From positions 3,100,001 to 3,164,000 of the forward strand of contig NZ_AP024463.1 of NCBI RefSeq assembly GCF_019973735.1: 64,000 bases of DNA, read 5' to 3'. The notes under the pieces were generated by a model. That model had not been told where the DNA came from and did no database searches. It saw only the letters and a list, made by a program, of their open reading frames with translations. Positions 51,915 through 60,873 of the stretch are shown here, in pieces. Numbering within the stretch: position 1 is the first letter of the stretch; every line of letters starts with the position of its first letter. Both the position numbers and the translations under genes were made by a program. This stretch comes from Arachnia rubra (GTDB lineage: Bacteria; Actinomycetota; Actinomycetes; Propionibacteriales; Propionibacteriaceae).

Positions 51915-53161
51915 CCGTCGTGCTCCGCGAGGTCGCTGACGTACTGGACGAAGTCCGGGTAGTTCTGGTCGGCGTTGTAGGAGCTCAGCGCGTGCTCCCG
52001 GACCTGCTGCCGGAAGGCGGGGTCCTTGGCGCGCTCGTGGTAGGCCAGCACCCGGTCGGCCAGGTCCTGCGGGGTGAGGTCTGCGGGGAGCAGCAGCTCG
52101 GGCAGCACCACCTCGCGGATCGCGCCGACGTCGGGGGCAACCGTCGGCACCCCGCGCACCATAGCCTCCATGATCGAGACCGGCACCCCCTCCTTGGAGC
52201 TGGAGTTCAGGAACAGGTCGACCTGGCTGTCGGCGTACAGCTGCATCAGGTCGGGGTTACTGATGTGCCCCAGCATCTCGCAGGTCAGGTTGGTCACATC
52301 CCCCAGCCCGTTGACCAGCGCGTGGATCTCGTCGCGCATTGGCCCGTCGCCCGCGTGCCGCCACACGACCTGCACATCCGGCAGCGCCTGCGCGATCAGC
52401 CGGATCGCGGCGACCATGATGTGAAGCTGCTTCAGCTTGCTCAGGGTACTGACCGACATGAGCTGCAGGGTGCCGGGGCCGGAGGGCTCGCACATCGGCC
52501 CGTCCGTGACGCCCAGGCGGCACACCTTCACCTGCTCGGGCCTGAATCCGTAGTTCTGCGCGTAGTCGGCGGCGTGCTGGGAGATCACGGCCAGGGTGTG
52601 GATGCCGGGGACGAACTGCCGCACCAGGGCCGTGTATCCCTCCGGGCGGGCGTCCTGGTAGTACTCGCTGTTGTGCGCCCTGGAGATGACCCTCCTGACG
52701 ATGCCCTCCCGCTGCGCGAGGACCGCCGCGCAGGTGCCGACGGAGAACCAGTAGGTGTAGACGACGTCGATCGGCCGCCTGAGGCTGGCAGCTATCCGCC
52801 TGAGGTGCTGCAGCTCCATCTGCACCCGCACCACGGACAGGAAAGCGTGCTTCAGCTTGTAGGCGCTGACCTGCCTGGTGCTGAACAGGTACTTCAGCTC
52901 ACGCCAGAGGACCGGGGAGAAGAGGGCGCGCAGCGAGTTCCTCAGCTGCGCGGAGCGGCGGTGCCAGTCATGCAGCAGTCCGGTGTCGACCTCCACCTCG
53001 GGAGGGGTCGGGCGCTTGCCGCGGCCCATGTGATTCTCGGGCAGGAAGATCACCCGGCCCTTGAACTCGGCCCAGTACGGGACCTCGGTCTCGATGAACT
53101 GCTCACCGCTGCCATACGGGAAACCCGACGTGATCCACACTACGCTGGGCTGCACCGGCAT
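51911..53161 (-). CDS. Family 4 glycosyltransferase
   Basis: 416 residues, GT-B fold. Acceptor domain starts VVWITSGFPYGSGEQFIETEVPYW, then RRVISRAHNSEYYQD; donor domain has LMSVSTLSKLKQLHIMVAAIRL, VWRHAGDGPMRDEI and DLFLNSSSKEGVPVSIMEAMVRGVPTVAPDVGA, the classical EX7E block. First gene of the leftward GT4-polymerase unit. Divergent from the Wzz-like gene. Confidence 0.93.
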   Translation of the reverse strand: MPVQPSVVWITSGFPYGSGEQFIETEVPYWAEFKGRVIFLPENHMGRGKRPTPPEVEVDTGLLHDWHRRSAQLRNSLRALFSPVLWRELKYLFSTRQVSAYKLKHAFLSVVRVQMELQHLRRIAASLRRPIDVVYTYWFSVGTCAAVLAQREGIVRRVISRAHNSEYYQDARPEGYTALVRQFVPGIHTLAVISQHAADYAQNYGFRPEQVKVCRLGVTDGPMCEPSGPGTLQLMSVSTLSKLKQLHIMVAAIRLIAQALPDVQVVWRHAGDGPMRDEIHALVNGLGDVTNLTCEMLGHISNPDLMQLYADSQVDLFLNSSSKEGVPVSIMEAMVRGVPTVAPDVGAIREVVLPELLLPADLTPQDLADRVLAYHERAKDPAFRQQVREHALSSYNADQNYPDFVQYVSDLAEHDG

Positions 53162-53248
53162 GCTGTCCTCCTAAAACTGGGCAGGCTCAGTCTACGCAGA
53201 GTTGCCGCTAAGCTGTTGGAATCGTCACACGTGGAAGGGTCCTTCTTG

Positions 53249-54451
53249 ATGTCAGTGCGATCGTATCTCAGGCTGGTATCCCGCTATTGGCTGGGCGCAC
53301 TGCTGATAGGTGTCCTGGCGGGTGTCCTGGGTGGCCTCGTCGTCCAGTTCATGAACAAGCCGGAGTACACGGCGTCGGCCACCATCGCGATGCACGTCGA
53401 GGAGGACGGGGCGTCGCAGGGCACCGTGCGTCCCAACATCGACCAGCTGGCCGCGTCGGCCCCCGCGCTGCTGACCTCGCCCAGGGTGCTGATCCCAGCG
53501 GGCAACTCCGTGAACCCGGCCATGTCAGCCGACCAGCTGCAGAAGGTCCTGAACGTCAAGACCCCGTCGCAGTCGCTGGTGTTCACGGCGTCGCTGAGCG
53601 GCCCGGAAGAGCGCGTCACCACCGTGATGAACAAGATCGCACAGGAGTTCCAGGACGCCGTCGCGGCCGGTGAGCTGCCCTCCTACGCCGGGGTGAAGCT
53701 GACGGTCGGCTCCGTCGACGTCCGCACGGAGAAGAGCGCCGCCTCCACCATCGGCCAGCTGAGCGGGATCATGGTCGGGGCCGGGGTCGGCCTGCTGGTC
53801 GCTTTCCTGTACCTGTTTCTGCGCGTGTTCCTCGACGACCGCGTCCGCAACGCCGAGGACCTGCAGGAGCTCACCGACGACGCGGTGCTGACCGCCGCCA
53901 GTCCGGCCGACGTGGTGCAGGTGCTCAGCCAGGGCCTGCCCTACCTGTCCGCCGGGCCTGGGGAGAACGTGATAGCGGTCAGCGGGATCGCCTCCGGGGC
54001 GACCTCCCTGGTCAAGGACCTGGCCGCCGCCACCGCGAAGAGCGGCGCCAGCGTCGCCCTGGTCGACCTGGACCTGGCCGCCCATCCCCTCGGCGACTCC
54101 CACCCGGGCCTCGCGGACGTGGTCAGCCAGCGCGCATCCCTGGCGGACGTCGTCACCAGCACTGACGGGGTCGATGTCATCACTGCGGGCGGCCCGGTGC
54201 CCAACGCCAGCGAATTCCTGACCCGCAGCGGCTTCGCCGAGGCGCTGCGGGAACTCGGCTCCGGCCACGACTGGGTGCTGGTCAACACCGGCGCCCTGAC
54301 GGCCTCCAGCGCCGGCGTCTTGGGCGCGAAGCTGGCCGACACCGCCCTGGTGGTCGTGCAGCAGGGCACCAGCTCCCGCCGGAACGTGACACAGGCCCTC
54401 AACCTCGTCGAGGCCACCGGCGTGAAGGTCGCGGGCCTGGTCCTCGCCTGA
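53249..54451 (+). CDS. Wzz-like chain-length protein with degenerate tyrosine-kinase domain
   Basis: 400 residues. Residues 1-200 form a Wzz/polysaccharide co-polymerase domain with TM1 (WLGALLIGVLAGVLGGLVVQF) and TM2 (LSGIMVGAGVGLLVAFLYLFL). Residues ~215-400 resemble a cytoplasmic BY-kinase, but Walker A is VSGIASGATSLVKDLA with no GK[ST], the Walker A' acids remain partly (ALVDLDLAAHPLG), and no Tyr cluster is present at the C-terminus. It likely regulates chain length without ATPase or kinase action. ATG 53249 lies after GGAAGGGT. Confidence 0.85.
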   Translation: MSVRSYLRLVSRYWLGALLIGVLAGVLGGLVVQFMNKPEYTASATIAMHVEEDGASQGTVRPNIDQLAASAPALLTSPRVLIPAGNSVNPAMSADQLQKVLNVKTPSQSLVFTASLSGPEERVTTVMNKIAQEFQDAVAAGELPSYAGVKLTVGSVDVRTEKSAASTIGQLSGIMVGAGVGLLVAFLYLFLRVFLDDRVRNAEDLQELTDDAVLTAASPADVVQVLSQGLPYLSAGPGENVIAVSGIASGATSLVKDLAAATAKSGASVALVDLDLAAHPLGDSHPGLADVVSQRASLADVVTSTDGVDVITAGGPVPNASEFLTRSGFAEALRELGSGHDWVLVNTGALTASSAGVLGAKLADTALVVVQQGTSSRRNVTQALNLVEATGVKVAGLVLA

Positions 54452-54485
54452 CCCGCGACAGTCGCGGCTGAGCCGCCACCTGAGT

Positions 54486-55943
54486 TCAGGACCTGGTGGC
54501 GGCGATGATGCGTCGCATCGGATGGATCGCCAGCGCCAGCCAGACGCCCGCGAAGACCGCCGCCACCACGACGTCGAGCCAGTAGGAGGGCGACAGCGTC
54601 TGGGTGAGCCACGACGCCACCCCGATGAACGCAGCGCTGCCCAGCAGGAAAACCGCCAGGCGGCTCCAGCGCTGCCCGGTCAGCCGCCACGCGACCACCA
54701 TCAGGCTGACGGCGGTCAGGACGAGCCCGACCCCGTAGCCCAGCGCGACCGCAAAGAGCCCGAGGAAGGGCACCGCCGCCACCCACACGACGATGGCGGT
54801 GAGCAACCCGGCCTGGGACAGCAGCATCGAGTACCAGACGTACTTGTGCTCGCCGCTGGTGATCGCGCTCACCGACGGGGTGGCGACGTTGTTCAGCAGC
54901 AGGGCAATGCAGAACACCGGCATCAGGGTGGCGGCCTCCGCGTAGCCCGCGTGGCCGCGCCCCAGCTCGTAGACCACGTAGATCAGTGGGCGCGCCGCGA
55001 TGGCCAGGGCCCCGAAGACCGGGACGAGCAGCGCCACGAAACCGCGGGTCATCAGGTCGGTGTGGGAGCGCAGCTTTTCCCTGTCCCCAGCGCCGTGCGC
55101 CTCCGCGAGGGCGGGATAGAGCACCGAGGTCAGGGCACCGGTGATCATCGTCATGGGAGTGACCAGCTGCGCGGCGGCGCCGTAGATGCCCGAGGCCCCC
55201 TCCTGCGGCAGGATCCCGGTGATGATCTGGGACAGACTGAGCACGCCGGAACTGGCGATGGAGCCAGCGGCGGTGAAGGTGACGAACTTGTCGATCTCGC
55301 TGCGCAGCGCCTTCTCCGGGCGTCCGTGCGCGGTCCAGGGCCAGCACAGCAGCGAGTAGACGCCGAGCGCGAGGCTGAGGGGCAGTGTCAGCAGGAGATT
55401 GTGGACACCGAGCAGCAGCAACAGACCCGTGCCCACGATCCCGATGAGGCTGGCGATGAGGTCCACCCGGGTGCCGCGGGCGACCTGGCCCGCACCGAAG
55501 TGCACGCCGCGCGCGTAGCTGGAGGTGCAGACGGTGATCAGGATCGCACTGACGCACAGCCCCTCCCACCAAGCGCCGCCGTAGAGGAGCATCCAGAGCA
55601 CCGGGGCGGCGACCGCGAGAAGGGAAGTGACCTGCAGGACCCGGACGGAAAGATGGCGGGCGACCGCGTGGACCTCGGCATCGTCCTGCTTACCGCGGGC
55701 CCGGGCAATGAACTTGGACGCGGCCGGCTGGGCGCTAGAGGGCCAGAAGGTATGGAGCAGGAAGGCCAGGGCGGTCGCATTGCTCACGACCCCGTAGACG
55801 ATCCGGCCGGCAAAGCTCGCGACCAGCCAGTTGGAGATGGACCGGGTGCCGCCCTGCAGGCCGACCGAGATGATCGAGAGGACGCCCTTCTTGGCGCCTG
55901 AGGTGCTGGCCGGGGAGTTGAGCTGCACAGGGGTGAACTTCAT
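54486..55943 (-). CDS. Polysaccharide flippase (Wzx/PST family)
   Basis: 485 residues with twelve to fourteen TM spans, oligosaccharide-flippase pattern: SIISVGLQGGTRSISNWLVASFAGRIVYGVVSNATALAF near the start, ASGIYGAAAQLVTPMTMITGALTSVLYPALAEAHGAGDREKL in the middle. It should move undecaprenyl-linked repeat units across the membrane for the polymerase-like proteins. It is transcribed alone, facing the Wzz-like gene and divergent from the DegT gene. Confidence 0.9.
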   Translation of the reverse strand: MKFTPVQLNSPASTSGAKKGVLSIISVGLQGGTRSISNWLVASFAGRIVYGVVSNATALAFLLHTFWPSSAQPAASKFIARARGKQDDAEVHAVARHLSVRVLQVTSLLAVAAPVLWMLLYGGAWWEGLCVSAILITVCTSSYARGVHFGAGQVARGTRVDLIASLIGIVGTGLLLLLGVHNLLLTLPLSLALGVYSLLCWPWTAHGRPEKALRSEIDKFVTFTAAGSIASSGVLSLSQIITGILPQEGASGIYGAAAQLVTPMTMITGALTSVLYPALAEAHGAGDREKLRSHTDLMTRGFVALLVPVFGALAIAARPLIYVVYELGRGHAGYAEAATLMPVFCIALLLNNVATPSVSAITSGEHKYVWYSMLLSQAGLLTAIVVWVAAVPFLGLFAVALGYGVGLVLTAVSLMVVAWRLTGQRWSRLAVFLLGSAAFIGVASWLTQTLSPSYWLDVVVAAVFAGVWLALAIHPMRRIIAATRS

Positions 55944-56063
55944 GCTCTGTCCCCTCGACTGTCCGAAATCACCGGTTCAGGCTACTCCCCGCGGCTGACC
56001 AGTGTCGTGTGGCGGGAGGTCGCCTCGGCTGATCGCGAGCGGACGCGTGGGGGTGCACGCGTG

Positions 56064-56069
56064 TAGGCT
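56064..56069 (+). promoter_or_regulatory. -10 box of a leaderless promoter
   Basis: TAGGCT lies 7 nt before ATG 56077, without a Shine-Dalgarno sequence. It is the likely promoter for the DegT gene and possibly for the dlt genes downstream. Confidence 0.5.
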
Positions 56070-56076
56070 CCCCTCC

Positions 56077-57225
56077 ATGGCTTTCCTCCCGTTCGCGCGC
56101 CCTGACATCACCGAGGCCGAGATCGAGGCCGTCGTCGGCGCGATGCGTTCCGGCTGGCTGACGACCGGCCCGAACGCCGCCGCTTTTGAGAAGGAGTTCG
56201 TCGAGTTCCTGGGCGCCGACGCGCACGCCGTCGCGATCAACTCCGCGACCGCGGGCCTGCACCTGGCCTTCGAGGCCATCGGGGTGCGGCCCGGCACCGA
56301 GGTGCTCGTCCCGACCTGGACGTTCACCGCCACCGCCGAGGCGGTGCGCTACCTCGGCGGCGACCCGGTCCTGGTCGACGTCGATCCCGCGACCCTGTGC
56401 ATCGACCTGGAGGACGCCGAGCGCAAGGTCACCGACCGCACCATCGCCATCGCACCGGTGCACTTCTCCGGGCTCGCGGTGCCGGACGGCGCGCTGACCG
56501 GGTTCGCGCAGCGGCACGGCCTGCAGGTGGTCGAAGACGCCGCCCACTCGTTCCCGACTCTGAACGAGGGCCGGCTGGTCGGCACCCACGGCCACGCCGC
56601 GACGGTTTACAGCTTCTACGCCACCAAGACCATGACCACCGGCGAGGGCGGCATGGTCGTCACCCCCGACGCCGACCTGGCGTCCCGGATGCGCACCATG
56701 CGCCTCCACGGCATCAACCGCGACGTCTTCGACCGGTACTCGTCCACGAAGCCGGGCTGGCACTACGACGTCGTCGCCCCGGGCTACAAGTACAACCTGA
56801 CCGACACCGCCGCCGCGATGGGACGCGTCCAGTTGCAGCGCGCCCGCGAGATGGCGGACCGCCGCGCCGCGATCGCCGCCGAGTTCGACCGCGCCTTCGC
56901 GGACCTCCCAGTCACGCTCCCGGCCCACGCACCTGAGGGCTCCAGTCACGCCTGGCACCTCTACGTGCTGCGCCTGGACCCCGGCGCCCCCGTCGCCCGT
57001 GACCGGTTCATCGAGCTGATGGCCGAACGTGAGGTCGGCACGTCGGTGCACTTCATCCCGTTGCACCTGCAGCCCTACTGGCGCGACAGCTACCAGCACT
57101 GGCCCGAGGACTTCCCCGTCGCCACCGCCGAGTTCGCCAAGGCCGTCAGCCTGCCGGCCTTCTCCGCCATGACGGACGATGACGTCGCGCAGGTGACCTC
57201 GGCGGTCCGCTCGATCCTGGCCTGA
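56077..57225 (+). CDS. DegT/DnrJ/EryC1-family PLP aminotransferase
   Basis: 382 residues. It installs an amino group on a UDP-4-keto sugar. PLP site: AINSATAGLHLAF, VVEDAAHSF and the catalytic Lys in YSFYATKTMTTGEGGMVV. C-terminal substrate region GTSVHFIPLHLQPYW. Closest in motif to PglE/PseC-like enzymes. It is 2 bp before the phosphoglycosyl transferase gene, which suggests that the amino sugar is loaded on the lipid carrier as the first sugar of the repeat unit. Confidence 0.93.
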   Translation: MAFLPFARPDITEAEIEAVVGAMRSGWLTTGPNAAAFEKEFVEFLGADAHAVAINSATAGLHLAFEAIGVRPGTEVLVPTWTFTATAEAVRYLGGDPVLVDVDPATLCIDLEDAERKVTDRTIAIAPVHFSGLAVPDGALTGFAQRHGLQVVEDAAHSFPTLNEGRLVGTHGHAATVYSFYATKTMTTGEGGMVVTPDADLASRMRTMRLHGINRDVFDRYSSTKPGWHYDVVAPGYKYNLTDTAAAMGRVQLQRAREMADRRAAIAAEFDRAFADLPVTLPAHAPEGSSHAWHLYVLRLDPGAPVARDRFIELMAEREVGTSVHFIPLHLQPYWRDSYQHWPEDFPVATAEFAKAVSLPAFSAMTDDDVAQVTSAVRSILA

Positions 57226-57227
57226 CC

Positions 57228-57821
57228 ATGGTCGCGAAACGCTTGTTCGACCTGGTCAGTTCCGTCATCGGCCTCGTGGTGCTGTCGCCGGTGCTGGTGG
57301 TGGTGAGCCTGCTCGTGTGGCTGGGCGACCGCGGCCCCGTCTTCTTCCGCCAGGAGCGCGTGAGCCGCGGAGGGCGGATCTTCCGGATCCACAAGTTCCG
57401 GACCATGCGGGTGGCGAACACCGGCTCCCAGGTGACCAGCGCCGACGACGACCGCATCACCCCCCTCGGGAAGGTGCTGCGCAAAACGAAGCTCGACGAG
57501 CTGCCGCAGCTCATTGACGTGGCCCTGGGCGACATGTCCCTGGTCGGGCCACGCCCCGAGGTGCCGCGGTATGTCGCGATGTGGGGGGATGAGGCCCGCG
57601 CGGAGATCCTCAGCGTGCGGCCTGGGATCACGGACCCGGCGGCCATCGCCTACCGGAACGAGCAGGACGAGCTGGCGGCCGCCGAGGACCCCGAGGCCCA
57701 CTACACGCAGGTGATCCTGCCGCGGAAGGTCGCCATGTACCGCGACTACGTCCGGAATCGCAGCTTCACCGGCGACATCAAAGTGATCTTGGGCACCCTC
57801 GCCGCCGTCTTCCGCAGCTGA
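57228..57821 (+). CDS. PglC-size phosphoglycosyl transferase
   Basis: 197 residues, a minimal monotopic PGT that starts repeat-unit synthesis on undecaprenyl phosphate. N-terminal re-entrant helix (KRLFDLVSSVIGLVVLSPVLVVVSLLVWL), then GPVFFRQERVSRGGRIFRIHKFRTM, the catalytic KLDELPQL (Asp-Glu) and GDMSLVGPRPEVPRYV. With the DegT gene it forms a PglE-PglC-type unit, so the first sugar is probably an N-modified dideoxy amino sugar. Confidence 0.93.
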   Translation: MVAKRLFDLVSSVIGLVVLSPVLVVVSLLVWLGDRGPVFFRQERVSRGGRIFRIHKFRTMRVANTGSQVTSADDDRITPLGKVLRKTKLDELPQLIDVALGDMSLVGPRPEVPRYVAMWGDEARAEILSVRPGITDPAAIAYRNEQDELAAAEDPEAHYTQVILPRKVAMYRDYVRNRSFTGDIKVILGTLAAVFRS

Positions 57822-57934
57822 GACTGCCCAGAGAGCCGCTGACAGATATCGTCAAGGGCATTCGACCAGCGTTGAGCGCACCTCCTACAATTGCCGGTGG
57901 TTTACCGGAGCCGCTTCCCTACCCAGGAGTCATC

Positions 57935-59428
57935 TTGGATATCCTCGCAGCTGTGTCCGCTCATGCGGCGACGACGGGTGGTACCGTCGTCCACCGCTGG
58001 CGTGATGAAGAACTCACCTTCGCCGAGCTGGAGTCCCGCTCCACCGAGCTGGCCAAGACAATCACGGTGGCCTTCCCAGGCGGCTCCCCTGTCGTCGTGC
58101 ACGGTCACAAGCATCCCCTCATGCTGGTGGCCTTCCTGGCGTGTGTGAAGTCCGGGCATCCCTACGTCCCCGTCGACAGCTCCACGCCCGCCTCCCGGCT
58201 GGCTGCGATAGTGGAGAGCTCGGGTGCCGGGCTGCTGCTGGCCGTCGACCCGGTCGACCTGCCGGGCATCGAGGTGTGGGACCGCGAGCAGCTCGCCTCC
58301 CCGGCGGCAGGCGGCGACGTCCAGCTCCAGCCGGTCGGGGACGACGACCCCTACTACATCATCTACACCTCCGGCAGCACCGGGCAGCCGAAGGGCGTCC
58401 AGATCAGCCGGGCCTCCGTGTCGGCCTTCGTCGACTGGGCGCTGACCCTGATCGGCCCCGCTCCCGCCGGGGGGCATGTGCTGCTGAACCAGGCGCCCTT
58501 CTCCTTCGACCTGTCCGTCTACGAGCTAATGATGTCGCAGGCGGCGGGGGCGACGATGTTCAGCATCGACCGCGACCACATCGCCCGGTTCCGCGACCTG
58601 TACGAGGAGATCAGCCACTCCGGCGCCACCGTGTGGGTCTCCACCCCGTCGTTCGCGGATCTGTGCCTGGCATCCGAGACCTTCACCGCCGACCTGCTCC
58701 CGCAGCTGCGCACCTTCCTGTTCTGCGGCGAGGCGCTGAGCAACGAGACGGCCCGCGAGCTGCGGCGACGGTTCCCGCAAGCCCAGGTGGTCAACACCTA
58801 CGGACCGACAGAGTCGACGGTGGCGGTGACGTCGGTGGTGTGCGACGAGGAGCTGCTCGACGCCTTCCCGGTGCTGCCGGTCGGCAGCGTGAAGCCGGGC
58901 ACCACGATCCAGATCTGGCGTCCCGACGGCACCCTGGCCGACGAGGGTGAGGCCGGGGAGATCGTGATCGCGGGCGACACCGTCAGCCTCGGCTACTTCG
59001 GCCAGCCCGGACTGACCGCCGAACGCTTCACGACAGTGGACGGCCAGCGCGCCTACCGCACCGGCGACGCTGGTTTCCTGCGTGAGAGGATGCTGCACTT
59101 CGCGGGCCGGATCGATTTCCAGGTGAAGCTGCACGGCTACCGCATCGAGATCGAGGACATCGAGACAAACCTGCGGACGCTGCCCGAGGTGCAGCACGCG
59201 GTGGTGCTGCCGGTCAGCAAGGAGGGCGGCCCGATCACCCATCTGCACGCCTTCGTGCAGCTGCTGGAAGTCCCGGAGAGCCCGCTGCGCAAGACCGTCG
59301 CGCTGCGCAAGCAGCTGAAGGAACTGCTGCCGGACTACATGATCCCCAAGTCTTTCAGCTACGTTGAGGCGATCCCGCTGACCACCAACGGCAAGGCCGA
59401 CCGCGCGGCGCTGAAGGCCACCCTGTGA
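57935..59428 (+). CDS. dltA: D-alanine:D-alanyl carrier protein ligase
   Basis: 497 residues, ANL adenylation enzyme. It activates D-Ala with ATP and loads DltC. Core motifs: YYIIYTSGSTGQPKGVQ (A3), FSFDLSVYELMM, NTYGPTESTVAVTS (A5), YRTGDAGFL (A7) and the closing TTNGKADRAAL (A10 Lys). TTG 57935 is preferred: AGGAGT sits 5 nt upstream and the N-terminus then matches DltA; the frame also opens at 57872. ATGA-type overlap with dltB. It starts 113 bp after the PglC-like gene. Confidence 0.93.
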   Translation: MDILAAVSAHAATTGGTVVHRWRDEELTFAELESRSTELAKTITVAFPGGSPVVVHGHKHPLMLVAFLACVKSGHPYVPVDSSTPASRLAAIVESSGAGLLLAVDPVDLPGIEVWDREQLASPAAGGDVQLQPVGDDDPYYIIYTSGSTGQPKGVQISRASVSAFVDWALTLIGPAPAGGHVLLNQAPFSFDLSVYELMMSQAAGATMFSIDRDHIARFRDLYEEISHSGATVWVSTPSFADLCLASETFTADLLPQLRTFLFCGEALSNETARELRRRFPQAQVVNTYGPTESTVAVTSVVCDEELLDAFPVLPVGSVKPGTTIQIWRPDGTLADEGEAGEIVIAGDTVSLGYFGQPGLTAERFTTVDGQRAYRTGDAGFLRERMLHFAGRIDFQVKLHGYRIEIEDIETNLRTLPEVQHAVVLPVSKEGGPITHLHAFVQLLEVPESPLRKTVALRKQLKELLPDYMIPKSFSYVEAIPLTTNGKADRAALKATL

Positions 59429-60570
59429 TCGCCAGCTTCGGGGAGCTCACCTTCTTCGTGGTGCTGGCGGCGCTGGCGCTGCCAGCCGTCGTCCTCGGCC
59501 TGACGGGACGCAACCTGAAGTACTACGGGCTGTTCGCGACCATCGCGGTGCTGGGCCTGACCCTGGCGGGCAGCTTGAAGCAGCTGGTCCTGTTCGGGGC
59601 GTTCCTGGTGGGCGAGACCGTCCTGATGAAGCTGCACCTGTGGTTCATCACGAGATACGGCAACACCAACGTCTGGGAGCGGCGCGCCGCCGTGCTGCTG
59701 GCCCTGCTGCCGCTGGTGCTGGTGAAGGTCGCAGGGCTGTTCCACTTTCCAAGCTTGGGTTTCCTCGGCGCCTCTTACCTGACCTTCCGCGCGGTCCAGG
59801 TGATCGTCGAGATCTCCGACAAGCTGGTCAAGACCCAGTCGGTGCTCGACTACCTGTACTTTGTCGCCTTCTTCCCGACGGTCTCGTCCGGCCCGATCGA
59901 CCGGTCGCGCCGGTTCCTGCAGGATGCGCAGCGACGTTTCACGCCCGGGGAATACCTGGCGATCCTCGGCCGGGGACTGTGGCTGATGGTGCTCGGGGCC
60001 TTCTACAAGTTCGCCCTGGCGACGCTGATCGCGGGATGGATGCGTGACCTGCCGGATTCGCGCTGGGGCACCGTCCGCTACATGTACTACTACGGCTTCA
60101 ACCTGTTCTTCGACTTCGCGGGGTATTCGCTGATGGCGGTCGGGGCGTCGTATCTGTTCGGCATCCGGACCCCGCAGAACTTCAGGCTGCCGTTCCTGTC
60201 GGAGTCGATCAAAGATTTCTGGAACCGCTGGCACATCACACTGTCCTTCTGGCTGCGCGACTACGTCTACACGCGACTGCTGATGGCGTTCATGCGCCGT
60301 AAGGTGTTCAAGGACAAGGTGCGGGCCTCGCATGTGGCGCTGCTGGTGAACATGACCCTGATGGGGATCTGGCACGGCAGCGAGTGGTACTACATCGTCT
60401 ACGGCGTCTATCACGGCGTGCTGCTGGTGTTGAACGACATCTACGAGCGCAAGTCCGGTTTCTACAAGAGGCATCACAAGGCAACCTGGTATCGCCTGCT
60501 GGGCATCGTGGTCACATTCCACCTGGCGATGTTCGGTTTCCTGCTGTTCTCGGGGCATCTCGCCCGCTAA
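59425..60570 (+). CDS. dltB: D-alanine transfer MBOAT protein
   Basis: 381 residues, about eleven TM spans. MBOAT signature with FWNRWHITLSFWLRDYVYT and the active His in LMGIWHGSEWYYIVYGVYHG. DltB moves D-Ala from DltC across the membrane to the outer-face acceptor. Overlaps dltA by 4 bp. Confidence 0.94.
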   Translation: MIASFGELTFFVVLAALALPAVVLGLTGRNLKYYGLFATIAVLGLTLAGSLKQLVLFGAFLVGETVLMKLHLWFITRYGNTNVWERRAAVLLALLPLVLVKVAGLFHFPSLGFLGASYLTFRAVQVIVEISDKLVKTQSVLDYLYFVAFFPTVSSGPIDRSRRFLQDAQRRFTPGEYLAILGRGLWLMVLGAFYKFALATLIAGWMRDLPDSRWGTVRYMYYYGFNLFFDFAGYSLMAVGASYLFGIRTPQNFRLPFLSESIKDFWNRWHITLSFWLRDYVYTRLLMAFMRRKVFKDKVRASHVALLVNMTLMGIWHGSEWYYIVYGVYHGVLLVLNDIYERKSGFYKRHHKATWYRLLGIVVTFHLAMFGFLLFSGHLAR

Positions 60571-60627
60571 GCAACCCCACCAAGAAGCAGATCCCATCCC
60601 AAAGAGCAGATCCCATCAAGGAAAGGT

Positions 60628-60873
60628 ATGAGTATGACGGAAGTTGAACAGAAGGTCTCCGCCCTGATCTCCCAGGTCTGCGACACCGACGAGGTACTGG
60701 CCGATCCCGACCTGGATCTGTTCGAGGCCGGCCTGATCGACTCCATGGGTTTCGTCGAGCTGCTGTTCGGGCTGGAGCAGGAGTTCGGCATCCAGGTGCC
60801 GCCCACCGAGATCGAACGCGACGACGTCTCGACGGTCAACAAGATCCTCGCCTTCGTCAACGAGAAGCTGTGA
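60628..60873 (+). CDS. dltC: D-alanyl carrier protein
   Basis: 81 residues, acyl-carrier fold with the phosphopantetheine Ser in LIDSMGFVELLFGLEQEFGI. GAAAGG precedes ATG 60628. DltC carries D-Ala from DltA to DltB. The 57-bp gap to dltB contains a short tandem repeat (AAGCAGATCCCATC/AGAGCAGATCCCATC). Confidence 0.94.
   Translation: MSMTEVEQKVSALISQVCDTDEVLADPDLDLFEAGLIDSMGFVELLFGLEQEFGIQVPPTEIERDDVSTVNKILAFVNEKL

Noticed and set aside
51875..53248. Extension of the Wzz-like frame to 858 residues
   Set aside because: The extra part is antisense to the GT4 gene; the true start at 53249 gives the expected first membrane span.
60571..60627. The short direct repeat before dltC as a regulatory element
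   Set aside because: Two near-identical 14-15 nt units next to each other could be a chance duplication; there is no palindrome or promoter sign.
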